A stretch of DNA of 64,000 bases, from positions 104,495-168,494 of the forward strand of contig CANLYR010000005.1 of assembly GCA_947495425.1 (NCBI GenBank), given 5' to 3'. This DNA comes from an uncultured Aquimarina sp. GTDB lineage: Bacteria > Bacteroidota > Bacteroidia > Flavobacteriales > Flavobacteriaceae. This document shows, piece by piece, positions 36,371 to 45,706 of the stretch. How positions within the stretch are numbered: the first letter of the stretch is position 1; the number at the start of each line of letters is the position of its first letter. Position numbers and translations under genes: made by a program. Under the pieces are notes generated by a model. That model saw only the letters and a list, made by a program, of their open reading frames with translations. It ran no database searches and was not told the origin of the DNA.

Positions 36371-38293
36371 TTATGTACTTCTTATTGAATCAATTTCTTC
36401 CTGAATCTTTTCCCAAGTAGTCATTAATGTATCCAACTCGTCTTTTTTTGCTTGATAGTTATCGAAAAAATTGGGTTGTGCTATCGTTTTGTCATAATCA
36501 ATAGCCAATTCTGTATCTATCTCTTTAATTTCTCTCTCGAGTTTATTGATTTTAGACTCTGCATTACTCAATCTATTGTTTAGTGATTTAAGCTTTTTCT
36601 GATCTTCATAAGACTGTTTTGCGGTTTCTTTGGTCTCTGCTACTACCTTAATGTTTTTGTCTTTTTTTTCAATCTCCCTTAGGTCACTAACTCTTCTTGC
36701 TTCTAAATAAAAATTAATATCACCCAGATATTCTTTGATTTTTTTATCTTTAAATTCATAAACCGTAGTGGTTAAACCTTGTAAAAAATCTCTATCGTGA
36801 GACACCAGAATTAACGTGCCTTCAAAATTCTCTAAAGCTCCTTTGAGCACATTCTTTGATTTAATATCCAAATGATTTGTTGGCTCATCCATTACTAATA
36901 CGTTAAATGGCTGTAAGAGTAGCTTACACAATGCTAATCGATTTCGTTCTCCCCCTGAAAGCACTTTTACTTTTTTATCGACTTCATCTCCTCTAAACAA
37001 GAATGATCCCAGCATATCACGAACTCTGCTTCGGGTTTTTTCATTAGCGGCATTGATCATCGTATCATGAACAGTCAATTCGCCATCAAGATATTCTGAT
37101 TGATTCTGTGCAAAGTATCCTATTTGTACATTATGACCTAAATTAAGCTCTCCTGTGTAGGGCACTTCATTGTTTATCATTTTTGCTAAAGTAGATTTCC
37201 CCTGACCATTCTGACCTACAAACGCTATTTTTGATCCGCGCTCTACTAATAAATTAATTCCGCTCAAAATTTCTTTATCTCCGTAGTTTTTTCCTGTATT
37301 TTTTGCCTCTACAACTACTTTTCCTGGCTGTATGCTTATCGGAAAATTGATACTCATTACTGCATTGTCATCTTCATCTACTTCTATCCGCTCTACCTTA
37401 TCTAATTTTTTGATTAATGATTGCGCCATTGAAGCTTTTGATGCTTTGGCTCTGAATTTTTCGATTAGCTTTTCGGTTTGTTCAATCTGTTTAGATTGAT
37501 TTTTTTGCGTGGCAAGCTGTTGCTCTCGCAACTCTTTACGAAGCACAAGGTATTTTGAATACGGTTTGTTGAAGTCATAAATACGCCCCAGAGATATCTC
37601 TATTGTTCTATTGGTTACATTATCTAAAAACATTTTATCATGCGAGACAATGACAACAATTCCTGCATAATTCTTCAAGAAACTTTCTAACCAAATAATA
37701 GATTCTATATCAAGGTGATTTGTTGGCTCATCGAGTAACAAAATATCGTTATTCTGAAGCAAAAGCTTGGCCAGTTCGATACGCATTCGCCAGCCCCCAG
37801 AAAAAGTATCGGTAAGATTATCAAAAACGGCTCTTTCAAATCCCAGCCCCTGTAACACTCTTTCTGCTTCGCCTTGATAGTTATACCCACCTAGAATCTC
37901 ATAATGATGTGTAAGATCGCTTAAATCAGTAATAAGTTGATTATACCCGTCGCTTTCATAATCTGTGCGTTCTGCTAATTGTGTGTTGATCGCATCAATT
38001 TTTCGCTCTGTATCTTTAATTTCTATAAAAGCTTCATATGCTTCTTCTAATACCGTACGCCCCTGTACAAAATCTATATCTTGTTTTAGAAAACCAATTT
38101 TGACTTCTTTATCCATAGCAATTTGACCAGAATCCGGCTCTTGCTCTTTGGATAAAATTTTAAGCATCGTAGATTTTCCTGCTCCATTCTTCCCTACTAA
38201 TCCTACGCGATCTCCTGGAGTTAACATGAAGGTTATTTCTTCAAAAAGATACTCTCCTCCAAAAGAAATCGACAAATTGTGTATGTTTAACAT
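36371..38293 (-). CDS. ABC-F family ATPase
   Basis: A 640-residue soluble protein with two ABC domains. The start is the ATG at 38293 (MLNIHNLSISFGGEYLF); the longer open frame would run into the divergent neighbour. Walker A motifs are GKNGAGKST (about residue 38) and GQNGQGKST (about 345); the signatures are FSGGWRMR and LSGGERNR; Walker Bs are ILLLDEPTNHLD and VLVMDEPTNHLD. A C-terminal coiled coil (about 545-640) is present, as in Uup/YdiF-type members. ABC-F proteins act on the ribosome, in translation quality control or antibiotic protection; which one cannot be told here. Confidence 0.93.
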   Translation of the reverse strand: MLNIHNLSISFGGEYLFEEITFMLTPGDRVGLVGKNGAGKSTMLKILSKEQEPDSGQIAMDKEVKIGFLKQDIDFVQGRTVLEEAYEAFIEIKDTERKIDAINTQLAERTDYESDGYNQLITDLSDLTHHYEILGGYNYQGEAERVLQGLGFERAVFDNLTDTFSGGWRMRIELAKLLLQNNDILLLDEPTNHLDIESIIWLESFLKNYAGIVVIVSHDKMFLDNVTNRTIEISLGRIYDFNKPYSKYLVLRKELREQQLATQKNQSKQIEQTEKLIEKFRAKASKASMAQSLIKKLDKVERIEVDEDDNAVMSINFPISIQPGKVVVEAKNTGKNYGDKEILSGINLLVERGSKIAFVGQNGQGKSTLAKMINNEVPYTGELNLGHNVQIGYFAQNQSEYLDGELTVHDTMINAANEKTRSRVRDMLGSFLFRGDEVDKKVKVLSGGERNRLALCKLLLQPFNVLVMDEPTNHLDIKSKNVLKGALENFEGTLILVSHDRDFLQGLTTTVYEFKDKKIKEYLGDINFYLEARRVSDLREIEKKDKNIKVVAETKETAKQSYEDQKKLKSLNNRLSNAESKINKLEREIKEIDTELAIDYDKTIAQPNFFDNYQAKKDELDTLMTTWEKIQEEIDSIRST

Positions 38294-38351
38294 CAGCTTT
38301 TGAATATTTGGTGCAAAGATGATTAATTTTGTGTTAGTAAAAAAGTTGCGT

Positions 38352-38738
38352 ATGAACTTCTTAAAAGGAACCAAAATATATAGCATTTTTACAGGCAGTT
38401 GCCCTGTATGCCAAGAAGAAAGTATGTATCAGGAATCTAATCCTTATAAATTGAGCCAAACTTTAAAAATGCAAGAACGCTGTAGTCATTGCGGCACCAA
38501 ATACAAAATTGAACCTTCATTTTTTTATGGCGCCATGTATGTAAGCTATCCTGTGGGTATAGCATTTGCTGTCGCTGCTTTTGTGATTAGCCACCTAATC
38601 CTCAAATTAAACCTGGTAATTTCCTTTTTTGTTATTGCAGGTACAATGATTGTTTTTTTGCCCGTTATTTTAAGGTTGTCCCGAAATATTTGGATTAACT
38701 TTTTTATGCATTATAACAAAGAGAAAAAATTATCTTAA
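38352..38738 (+). CDS. DUF983 membrane protein with zinc-ribbon motifs
   Basis: A 128-residue protein; the ATG at 38352 (MNFLKGTK) is used, giving room for the divergent promoter. Two Cys pairs, CPVC (about residue 19) and CSHC (about 47), could hold zinc, followed by two hydrophobic helices (about 65-85 and 92-112). This is the DUF983 layout; function unknown. It converges with and overlaps the FAD oxidoreductase gene by nine bases. Confidence 0.88.
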   Translation: MNFLKGTKIYSIFTGSCPVCQEESMYQESNPYKLSQTLKMQERCSHCGTKYKIEPSFFYGAMYVSYPVGIAFAVAAFVISHLILKLNLVISFFVIAGTMIVFLPVILRLSRNIWINFFMHYNKEKKLS

Positions 38739-39776
38739 TGTATCGAAACGTTTAATATCGACCTCTTTATCTAAAGGAATACCTTTTTCGATATTTTGAT
38801 ACAAGTTTTTTGCTACAGAAGGACCAATTAATATCCCTCTACTACCTAATCCATTTAGCACATATACATTCTCATATTCCGGATGCACCCCAACCAAAGG
38901 TTTACGATCTCTTACGGTAGGTCTTACTCCTGCTACCTGATCTACGAGGTTGTATTTCGTTTCTAAAAAACGTTCTAGCTTTTTTTGTATTTCTTCTCGT
39001 GCAGCTTCTGTAGTATTAGGAGATTTATCTTGGTTATTATAGGTCGCTCCAACCTTATACAGGTCTTCTCCCAACGGAATAATAAATATCGAAGACTTTA
39101 TTGCTTTCTGAAGCTTTAACGCTTTAGATTTTATAATAATATACTCGCCCTTATTGCCAATTAGTGGCAAATAATTAAAAAAAGGATTGTTTTTGAGACC
39201 ATAACCCTCAGAAAAAAGAATTTTTTTTGCCTGTATTCCTTTATATTCTATATAGCCATCTTTGATCATCACCTCATCATGTTCAAATAATTCGGTTATT
39301 ACGCAATTCTTTTGATCAAGATAGTGCAAATAGGACTCTAGCATACTTTTAATATCAATTCTTCCAGTATGTTTTACTTTTCCGAAATGATATGGAGCAT
39401 TAATACCAGGAGTTACATTTTTGATAAGTTCTGGAGAAAGAAATTCATTTAGGATTGGTTTATCACAAGCTTCAAACCATCTATTTTGCTCTTCGATATC
39501 ATTAAATCTTCTCAAAACCGGAAGATCGAATACTAAAGATTCTTTCAATTTATTTTCAATAGTTTTATAGAAAGGAATAGCAATTTTAATTTGCTCAGAG
39601 GCTTGCCATGCCGCAGTAAATCGCTTTAAAATTACTGGATTGAAAAGTCCTCCTGCAACTCTGGATGATTTTTGTGAGTAATTCTCAAATACAGTAAATG
39701 ACTTTCCATTAATTTCTAATTGTTCTACAAACGACAAGCCTGATAAACCGAATCCAACAACAATATAATCTAGCAT
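38730..39776 (-). CDS. FAD-dependent oxidoreductase (DAO family)
   Basis: A 348-residue flavoprotein of the glycine/D-amino-acid oxidase family. The start is the ATG at 39776 (MLDYIVVGFGLSG), which places the GxGxxG dinucleotide-binding motif at residues 8-13. The C-terminal GVRPTVRDRKPLVG and NVYVLNGLGSRGILIGP complete the FAD-binding fold. Substrate unknown; presumably an amine. Its own terminator-bearing upstream region separates it from the gld operon. Confidence 0.88.
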   Translation of the reverse strand: MLDYIVVGFGLSGLSFVEQLEINGKSFTVFENYSQKSSRVAGGLFNPVILKRFTAAWQASEQIKIAIPFYKTIENKLKESLVFDLPVLRRFNDIEEQNRWFEACDKPILNEFLSPELIKNVTPGINAPYHFGKVKHTGRIDIKSMLESYLHYLDQKNCVITELFEHDEVMIKDGYIEYKGIQAKKILFSEGYGLKNNPFFNYLPLIGNKGEYIIIKSKALKLQKAIKSSIFIIPLGEDLYKVGATYNNQDKSPNTTEAAREEIQKKLERFLETKYNLVDQVAGVRPTVRDRKPLVGVHPEYENVYVLNGLGSRGILIGPSVAKNLYQNIEKGIPLDKEVDIKRFDTLR

Positions 39777-39790
39777 ATTCAAAAATAACA

Positions 39791-39816
39791 AAACGCCCGA
39801 CTAAAGCCGGGCGTTT
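39791..39816 (-). terminator. Terminator of the gld operon
   Basis: Perfect 9-bp GC-rich arms AAACGCCCG and CGGGCGTTT with an eight-base loop, 33 bp past the gldN stop and just before the oxidoreductase start. On the minus strand it is followed by a T-rich run. Confidence 0.8.
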
Positions 39817-39848
39817 CTATACATTTTATCTGTAAATAGAAGATGTTT

Positions 39849-40739
39849 TTAATAACTCCACATATCCATTTCAAAATTTCGGATACTTTCTTTAATTCTT
39901 TCACTTTCCAGAAGTTGCATCAAAGCATTATCAACGATATAATCATTAATTGATCTATCTCCTTGCTCGTTATCTTCTTTATAAATCACAGAATTAAAAC
40001 GTCTCGCATTAAGAATATGATCCAAAGTAAAAGGCATTGAAGTATTTCTTCTATTAAAGGCCGATGCATTATGCAAAATCTCTCTTACATCTGGATACCA
40101 TACCCAAAATAATGCAACCATATCTGGCTCGTCATCATCGATAAAGTTAACATCGGGAGCAACAGGTGCTAGTCCAAGCATTCTGTATCTTAATTCTCCT
40201 TGTCTTTTATCAAAATACCAATATCCTCTTATCTTATATTCTGCAACATCTGCCGAGTTAATATCTCTTCTATTTACGTACTGAGGATCTACTTCTTCTC
40301 CAGCATTATACTGTTCAAAACCTAAATCTGTAGTGTCAATTTTAGACATAGTAGATTGTAAGTCTTCAAAAGTACGCGTCTCAGTAAAATATGAATCTGA
40401 ATAAATATTTTTAATCTTTCCGCTTTTGATATTTGAAACTAAAACGTCATACAAAGAACGACGATTAACCCCAATATTGTTGGTATCAATAGGATAATAC
40501 AACGGAAAATTTATACGCTCATCGAGATCAATAGTTTCCCAAGTAGTTTTAGCCCATAATACATCACGTTTATCTACATAACCATACTCAAGAGGATGGT
40601 CATTATCATACATGATCTGCTCAGCTGTTTTTTTACCTATATCGTCTGGCGTGCTAGCATTTAGTACGTTAGTCTGACCATATGAAATAACAGAAACAAA
40701 TAGACCAGTAGCGGTTAATAAAAAATTTCTCAAATTCAT
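39849..40739 (-). CDS. gldN: GldN, T9SS/gliding motility protein
   Basis: A 296-residue periplasmic protein of the PorN/GldN family with signal peptide (residues 1-21). The family partner GldK forms rings with it under the outer membrane in the type IX secretion apparatus. Recognition rests on the YDNDHPLEYGYVDKRDVLW segment, the RINFPLYYP segment and its place as last gene of gldKLMN. It begins 15 bp after gldM. Confidence 0.96.
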   Translation of the reverse strand: MNLRNFLLTATGLFVSVISYGQTNVLNASTPDDIGKKTAEQIMYDNDHPLEYGYVDKRDVLWAKTTWETIDLDERINFPLYYPIDTNNIGVNRRSLYDVLVSNIKSGKIKNIYSDSYFTETRTFEDLQSTMSKIDTTDLGFEQYNAGEEVDPQYVNRRDINSADVAEYKIRGYWYFDKRQGELRYRMLGLAPVAPDVNFIDDDEPDMVALFWVWYPDVREILHNASAFNRRNTSMPFTLDHILNARRFNSVIYKEDNEQGDRSINDYIVDNALMQLLESERIKESIRNFEMDMWSY

Positions 40740-40754
40740 AACTAATACATTTTT

Positions 40755-42302
40755 TTAATTTGTTAACTCAACAATTACTGGAGATATTTTCTTTAATTTA
40801 TATCCAGCATTCGTTGTTAACTGTGCTTTTATATCAATAATCTGTACAGAAGAGCCTCTTTTAGCCTTACGAAGTGCAGATTTAGCTTTAGAATCTAATC
40901 TTCCTCCACGTACACTAGCCGTTGGCTGACCTTCTACTTTAAATTTAAATCCTGTAACTTTTAATTTAATATCAAAATCAAAGTCAGGTAAGATCGCTCC
41001 TATAGATGAAATCTGCAATGCATTTCTAGCCATTTTGATAGATCCATCCTCTCCACGAACTGTTCCTACAGGTCTTGGAATATCTTTAATTCTAAATTTC
41101 TTACTATCACTTACGGTAGTACCATTAGCAAGTTTACCACTTACTTTAATACTTACTTCACGAGACTTTACAGTAGTAACATTCATCATATACTTTCCAG
41201 CTCCTCCAGCTTTTCTCAATCCTGGAGCATTGGCACTTACATTTGGTACTCCTGGGATAGAAATGGTCATCGGGTTGTTAACACCACGATATACTACATT
41301 CATTTTATCTGCCGAAATAACCGCAGAATTTGGCCTAGGGATAACAGTATAAGAACTTTTAATAGGAATTTTTACGATAGAATCTCCTTCTTTGAACTCG
41401 AGTTCACCGGCAACATCTCTCTCACCTACGTTACCCGCAGGGAAATCAAGCATAATTTGTCCATTTTGAACTTCCGTTTGCTCTTTGCCATTAACCATAA
41501 CTTTAGTCGGTTTCAGCGTTGCATCAAAACGTCCGAGAACGATTCTACCTTTAAATTTCTCTCCGCTAAAGAAAGCTGTTTTATCAGCTACTACTATAGC
41601 TTCGTAATTACTAAATGAAAGTTCAGACGCTTGTTGTCCTGCCAATAAAGCAGAAAGCACTTTACTTTCGGTAGTTTTTACATCAGCTTGCATTTGTGTT
41701 AACTTTGTAAGAGAAGCTACTAATGGAAACCCTTCAAAACTGTAGTTCAACCATTTCTTATTTACTCCTGATCTGTCTTTCACATCTGCTGTAGCAAATG
41801 TTTTAAGCACGTCGTTTGCAACCGACTCATCCACTTCTTTAACTTCTTTTATAGCTGAAGCTACACCATCACGGTATTTTTCAACGTTATCAAGAAATTC
41901 TTGAGCTTCTGGAGTTACTTTACCACCTTTGAAGAATTTTTCATCAAGGGTAGTCGACTTATCCATAGCTTCATAATCAGTAGCATCACTTAAATCTGAT
42001 GTAATTTCAGATTTAATTTTATCGAGATACGCATTAAACTCATTTGACAAAACACTGATTTGATCTGCTTTTTCTTTTAGTGGTGTATATTTCTCAGGCT
42101 GTTCAGCTACTTTTTCTGCCAGACCTGTCATAAATGAATTATTACGTTCTGTAGAAATTGCATTTGACTCAGCTAGCTTTTCGTTCATCAGACCGAAAGC
42201 TGATAATACTTCTTTTGACATATTTAATGCCATCATTGCGATGAAAACCAGATACATCAGGTTTATCATCTTCTGCCTTGGGGATAATTTTCCTCCTGCC
42301 AT
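40755..42302 (-). CDS. gldM: GldM, T9SS/gliding motor subunit
   Basis: A 515-residue protein of the GldM/PorM family. MAGGKLSPRQKMINLMYLVF gives the short cytoplasmic start and the single N-terminal helix; the long periplasmic part consists of a helical domain (about 35-225) followed by three beta domains. With GldL it forms the rotary motor that uses the proton gradient to drive secretion and gliding. It starts 50 bp after gldL. Confidence 0.97.
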   Translation of the reverse strand: MAGGKLSPRQKMINLMYLVFIAMMALNMSKEVLSAFGLMNEKLAESNAISTERNNSFMTGLAEKVAEQPEKYTPLKEKADQISVLSNEFNAYLDKIKSEITSDLSDATDYEAMDKSTTLDEKFFKGGKVTPEAQEFLDNVEKYRDGVASAIKEVKEVDESVANDVLKTFATADVKDRSGVNKKWLNYSFEGFPLVASLTKLTQMQADVKTTESKVLSALLAGQQASELSFSNYEAIVVADKTAFFSGEKFKGRIVLGRFDATLKPTKVMVNGKEQTEVQNGQIMLDFPAGNVGERDVAGELEFKEGDSIVKIPIKSSYTVIPRPNSAVISADKMNVVYRGVNNPMTISIPGVPNVSANAPGLRKAGGAGKYMMNVTTVKSREVSIKVSGKLANGTTVSDSKKFRIKDIPRPVGTVRGEDGSIKMARNALQISSIGAILPDFDFDIKLKVTGFKFKVEGQPTASVRGGRLDSKAKSALRKAKRGSSVQIIDIKAQLTTNAGYKLKKISPVIVELTN

Positions 42303-42352
42303 ATTCTTCTTAGATTTTTGGTAGTTATTTTATAAAATATGTATTAAAAATG

Positions 42353-42982
42353 TTAACTTCTGTTCATTGCAGTTAACATACCACCATATACTCCATTAAG
42401 TGAAGAAAGGTTACTAGACAAGCTTTGCATTTGTTGTTGAAGTTTTTCTGCTTCACCAGCCATAACTTGATTTGCTTCAGCTTGACGAGCAGAAGACTCT
42501 AGCTGTACTTTATAAAGACTATTTAATGATTCTAAGTGAGAAGCTGCGCTAGCCATCTCTTCGCTATATTTTTTAGTTCCTTGAATGGCGTCTACAGTAG
42601 GGGAAATGTTCTTAGCCGCTCCTTCAAAATTACGAATGCTGTCTCCAAGACTAGACATAAGATTAGAGTCTACTCTTGCTTCTTTAAGCATATCATCTAA
42701 TTTTTTAGATAGCAATCCTTCTGGAGTTGCATCAGCTTGTTTTTTATCTTTCTTATTTCCACCAGATAATTCTGGATAAACAAGAGACCAATCTAACTCA
42801 TCATCTACAGGTTCGAATGCAGAAACAGTAAATACTAGTGCTTCTGTAACCAGACCGATGATCAGCATTTGATTACCAAATGGCCAGTGCATAATTTTAA
42901 AAAGTGCACCTAGAATTACTACGGCCGCTCCTAGACCGTATACCATGTTCATTAATTTTTTGCTTGCTTTTGAATTTGCCAT
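42353..42982 (-). CDS. gldL: GldL, T9SS/gliding motor subunit
   Basis: A 209-residue inner-membrane protein with two helices near the N-terminus (about 12-30 and 36-56; MVYGLGAAVVILGALFKIMH includes the conserved residues) and a cytoplasmic coiled-coil tail. GldL and GldM make the T9SS motor complex. The family's essential membrane Glu appears in LVTEALVF. Confidence 0.97.
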   Translation of the reverse strand: MANSKASKKLMNMVYGLGAAVVILGALFKIMHWPFGNQMLIIGLVTEALVFTVSAFEPVDDELDWSLVYPELSGGNKKDKKQADATPEGLLSKKLDDMLKEARVDSNLMSSLGDSIRNFEGAAKNISPTVDAIQGTKKYSEEMASAASHLESLNSLYKVQLESSARQAEANQVMAGEAEKLQQQMQSLSSNLSSLNGVYGGMLTAMNRS

Positions 42983-43055
42983 AATAAATTTGTTTTGTTT
43001 TTAAATCTAAATTTTAAAAAAAGGGTTAGTAATTAAGTTGATAGAATTTTGGGAC

Positions 43056-44429
43056 TTATTTTTGATTCTGAGTATTATCTTCTCCAGTAACGTCAGTACC
43101 CATATAGTCCTGAACAGTTCTAAATCCGATATAACTTCTCGCAGAATCTGCGTATTCGTAATCTCTGGTACTTACTTGTAGGAAATAAGCAACATCTTTC
43201 CAGGATCCACCTCGTACTACTTTACGTTTGTTTTCATCATCATTGACATTTGGGTTCATTGATGAAACGTATTCGTAAGATGAAGGATCATATGATGACT
43301 GCACCCACTCGGAAACATTACCTGCCATATTATACAAATTATAATCATTGGCTTCAAATGTTTTGGCTTCTACAGTATATAAAAAGTTATCAGCTGCGTA
43401 ATTACCTCTAAGCGGTTTGAAATTTGCCAAGAAACAACCTCGATCGTTTAAAGCATAAGGACCACCCCATGGGTATGTAGCTGATTCCAGACCTCCTCTG
43501 GCAGCATATTCCCATTCTGCCTCTGTAGGCAATCTGAAATAGTTCACAAATTCCTTACCTTTTTTCTTTTGAAATGTATTTTTTTCTATGGTTCTCCATC
43601 TGCAGAAAGCTTTTGCTTGTTCCCAAGAAACTCCTACTACTGGGTAATCATCATATGCACTATGCCAAAAATAGTCATTATGCATAGGCTCGTTATATGA
43701 GTAATTAAAATCTTTAATCCATACCGTAGTATCGGGATATACTTTAATTACTTCTTCTTTTACGAAGTCTTTTCTTCCACCTTTTCTTGCTCTGGCTGCA
43801 GCTTGAATATCCATCCAAGTAAATCTAAATTCGAATTTACTTACATCAAGAGTACGCCTTCCATTGTAAGACTCTTCTAATGGGATGTACATGGTATCCA
43901 TAACTTCTGCATAGAATTCATCTGGATAATCCTCGATATCCCATTCGATATCCATGTCTTTATTAAGAGCTCTACCTTCATAGCCTGTTTCTCCGGTACC
44001 GCTATAATTGTCGTACATATATTTCTCATAGACTGACATGTTTTCGGTATCTGCATCTAAGAATGCATATTCTCCGATTCCATCATCACCAGGTGTTTTA
44101 CCAAGCTCGTCGGCCATAATAGCTAATCTCATTCGAATAACAGAATCACGAACCCAGTTTACAAACTGTCTGTATTCACTATTGGTTACCTCAGTTTCAT
44201 CCATGTAAAAAGAACGAACGGTAACCATTTTGGTAGGGGCGTTTGCTAGTGCTGCTTTGTCGTCATCTGATTTACCCATAATGAACGATCCTCCGGGGAT
44301 GAGGGCCATGCCATATGGCTTTGTTGGATGCCATTTTTTTCCTTGTGCTCCGACTAGTTCTCCACGGTTTCCACCACCGCAACTGTAAAGCATTGCTAAA
44401 ATAGCAAATAGTAATACAAATTTCTTCAT
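43056..44429 (-). CDS. gldK: GldK, T9SS lipoprotein with formylglycine-enzyme fold
   Basis: A 457-residue lipoprotein (lipobox MLYSC at residues 13-17) with an SUMF1/FGE-sulfatase domain: IPGGSFIMGKS, MDETEVTNSEYRQFV, RLPTEAEWEYAARGG, NMAGNVSEWV and VVRGGSW. GldK uses this fold for structure rather than formylglycine synthesis, and makes the periplasmic ring with GldN. It is first in the gldKLMN operon, with a good promoter at 44468-44498. Confidence 0.97.
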   Translation of the reverse strand: MKKFVLLFAILAMLYSCGGGNRGELVGAQGKKWHPTKPYGMALIPGGSFIMGKSDDDKAALANAPTKMVTVRSFYMDETEVTNSEYRQFVNWVRDSVIRMRLAIMADELGKTPGDDGIGEYAFLDADTENMSVYEKYMYDNYSGTGETGYEGRALNKDMDIEWDIEDYPDEFYAEVMDTMYIPLEESYNGRRTLDVSKFEFRFTWMDIQAAARARKGGRKDFVKEEVIKVYPDTTVWIKDFNYSYNEPMHNDYFWHSAYDDYPVVGVSWEQAKAFCRWRTIEKNTFQKKKGKEFVNYFRLPTEAEWEYAARGGLESATYPWGGPYALNDRGCFLANFKPLRGNYAADNFLYTVEAKTFEANDYNLYNMAGNVSEWVQSSYDPSSYEYVSSMNPNVNDDENKRKVVRGGSWKDVAYFLQVSTRDYEYADSARSYIGFRTVQDYMGTDVTGEDNTQNQK

Positions 44430-44467
44430 AACGTGTTTTAGGTTAAGATCTTCTAGATTTAAGGCAG

Positions 44468-44498
44468 TAAACCTATTTATTTATTTCCAGAAAAACAA
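44468..44498 (-). promoter_or_regulatory. gldK promoter
   Basis: On the minus strand TTG (44498-44496) is followed after 20 bases by TAGGTTTA (44475-44468), one base off the Bacteroidota TTG-N(17-23)-TAnnTTTG consensus. It ends about 38 bp before the gldK ATG. A 10-bp inverted repeat, AGATTTAAGG (44455-44464) and CCTTAAATCT (44516-44525), flanks the promoter. Confidence 0.6.
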
Positions 44499-44539
44499 TT
44501 TTTTTCTAAAAAAAACCTTAAATCTGCCTAATAAAAATG

Positions 44540-45703
44540 TTAAACTTCGTTTTTTCGTTTAGCCTTATACCATCTTTCAGGTATTTCTTGATTACAAGCA
44601 CGCTCATAATCGTTGTAGGTGCAAGGTAATAACGTATGTCTTTTCAATTTATTATTCCCAGATGAAATAAATGGTATTTCTATCCACCATCTTCCGGTTT
44701 TTGAACTCTTATAAAAAGACAATACTTCATCTTCAATCGGAACGCTATAATGCAGTGTGCTTTTTAGGTTTTTTATATCCATTTCATTCGATCTATAATT
44801 AACTCCTTCTATAAAATACCAAATAATTTGGGCAATCAACATCGAAGCGGTTTCTTCATTTTTGAAATTTTTAAATTCATAAATCCCAAAACTTTTTACT
44901 TTATCGCTCAACCCTGCATATCTTGAAATTGTACATATCTCTCTCCCATCAAGACCGTTGGGTGAAGAAACTAATCCCCTCATACTCGTAGCGTTCATCA
45001 CTCCTAAATCTATCGATACAATATCTGCATCTCGCATTATAGGCTCTACAATAGTAACATCAGAGATTACTTCTCCAAGACGATAGGCATCAAAATACAA
45101 CTTTTCGATGAGATCAATTTCTTCTTGGGCATTAAAATAAGTTTGATAGCCTATATTACTATAATTAAATAAGTTATAAGGCTGTTCTACTATCATTTTT
45201 CCTACAAATGATGTGTTAGTTATGGCTGCTGAAGAGTTTCCTAAATCAAATTTACTATCCACATTGACCAAATTCACCATTCGCTCTAAAATATCAAAAG
45301 ATCTATATTGTGCATACACCAAATCCTGACTCCCACCTATAAGTATGGGAATGATATTTTTTTGCAACAAAGAAGATAAAACTTCTTGAACCAGATAATA
45401 GGTGTCACTAACTTCGTTACCCGGAATAATATCTCCCAAATCCACTATATTACTTTGCCAATTCCCAGGGTATAGGTCATATAATGATTTACGTACTGTA
45501 TCAAAATCTAATTTTTCTCCAGAAAAATCAACATCATTTCTATTTTCCTGTACACCAAGAATTGCGATATTTACTTTCTCTACGTCAGGAATTCCAGCAT
45601 CTGCAGTATGGATTTTAATTTGTTTTCCTAATGAATGATCAGAGAGAAGCTTGGTATGTGCTATTACTGAGTTACTTACTGGTGCAAGAAATTCGAAAGA
45701 CAT
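44540..45703 (-). CDS. Arginase/formimidoylglutamase-fold protein lacking metal ligands
   Basis: A 387-residue ureohydrolase-fold protein in the topA-gldK interval. The fold is recognisable, but the binuclear manganese site is broken: the usual GGDHS/GGHD is GGSQD (Q126 in place of the ligand His), DAHxD is D149-S-K-F-D153 (Lys in place of His), and SxDxD is S-I-D232-L-G234 (Gly in place of Asp). Normal hydrolase activity is therefore unlikely. It starts three bases after topA ends and is followed by the gldK promoter 110 bp before gldK. A structural or regulatory role near the T9SS is possible; neither is shown. Confidence 0.85.
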   Translation of the reverse strand: MSFEFLAPVSNSVIAHTKLLSDHSLGKQIKIHTADAGIPDVEKVNIAILGVQENRNDVDFSGEKLDFDTVRKSLYDLYPGNWQSNIVDLGDIIPGNEVSDTYYLVQEVLSSLLQKNIIPILIGGSQDLVYAQYRSFDILERMVNLVNVDSKFDLGNSSAAITNTSFVGKMIVEQPYNLFNYSNIGYQTYFNAQEEIDLIEKLYFDAYRLGEVISDVTIVEPIMRDADIVSIDLGVMNATSMRGLVSSPNGLDGREICTISRYAGLSDKVKSFGIYEFKNFKNEETASMLIAQIIWYFIEGVNYRSNEMDIKNLKSTLHYSVPIEDEVLSFYKSSKTGRWWIEIPFISSGNNKLKRHTLLPCTYNDYERACNQEIPERWYKAKRKNEV

Positions 45704-45706
45704 GTA

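Noticed and set aside
44455..44525. Inverted repeat AGATTTAAGG/CCTTAAATCT as a terminator before gldK
   Set aside because: The 51-bp loop is too long for an intrinsic terminator; it surrounds the gldK promoter and may be chance.
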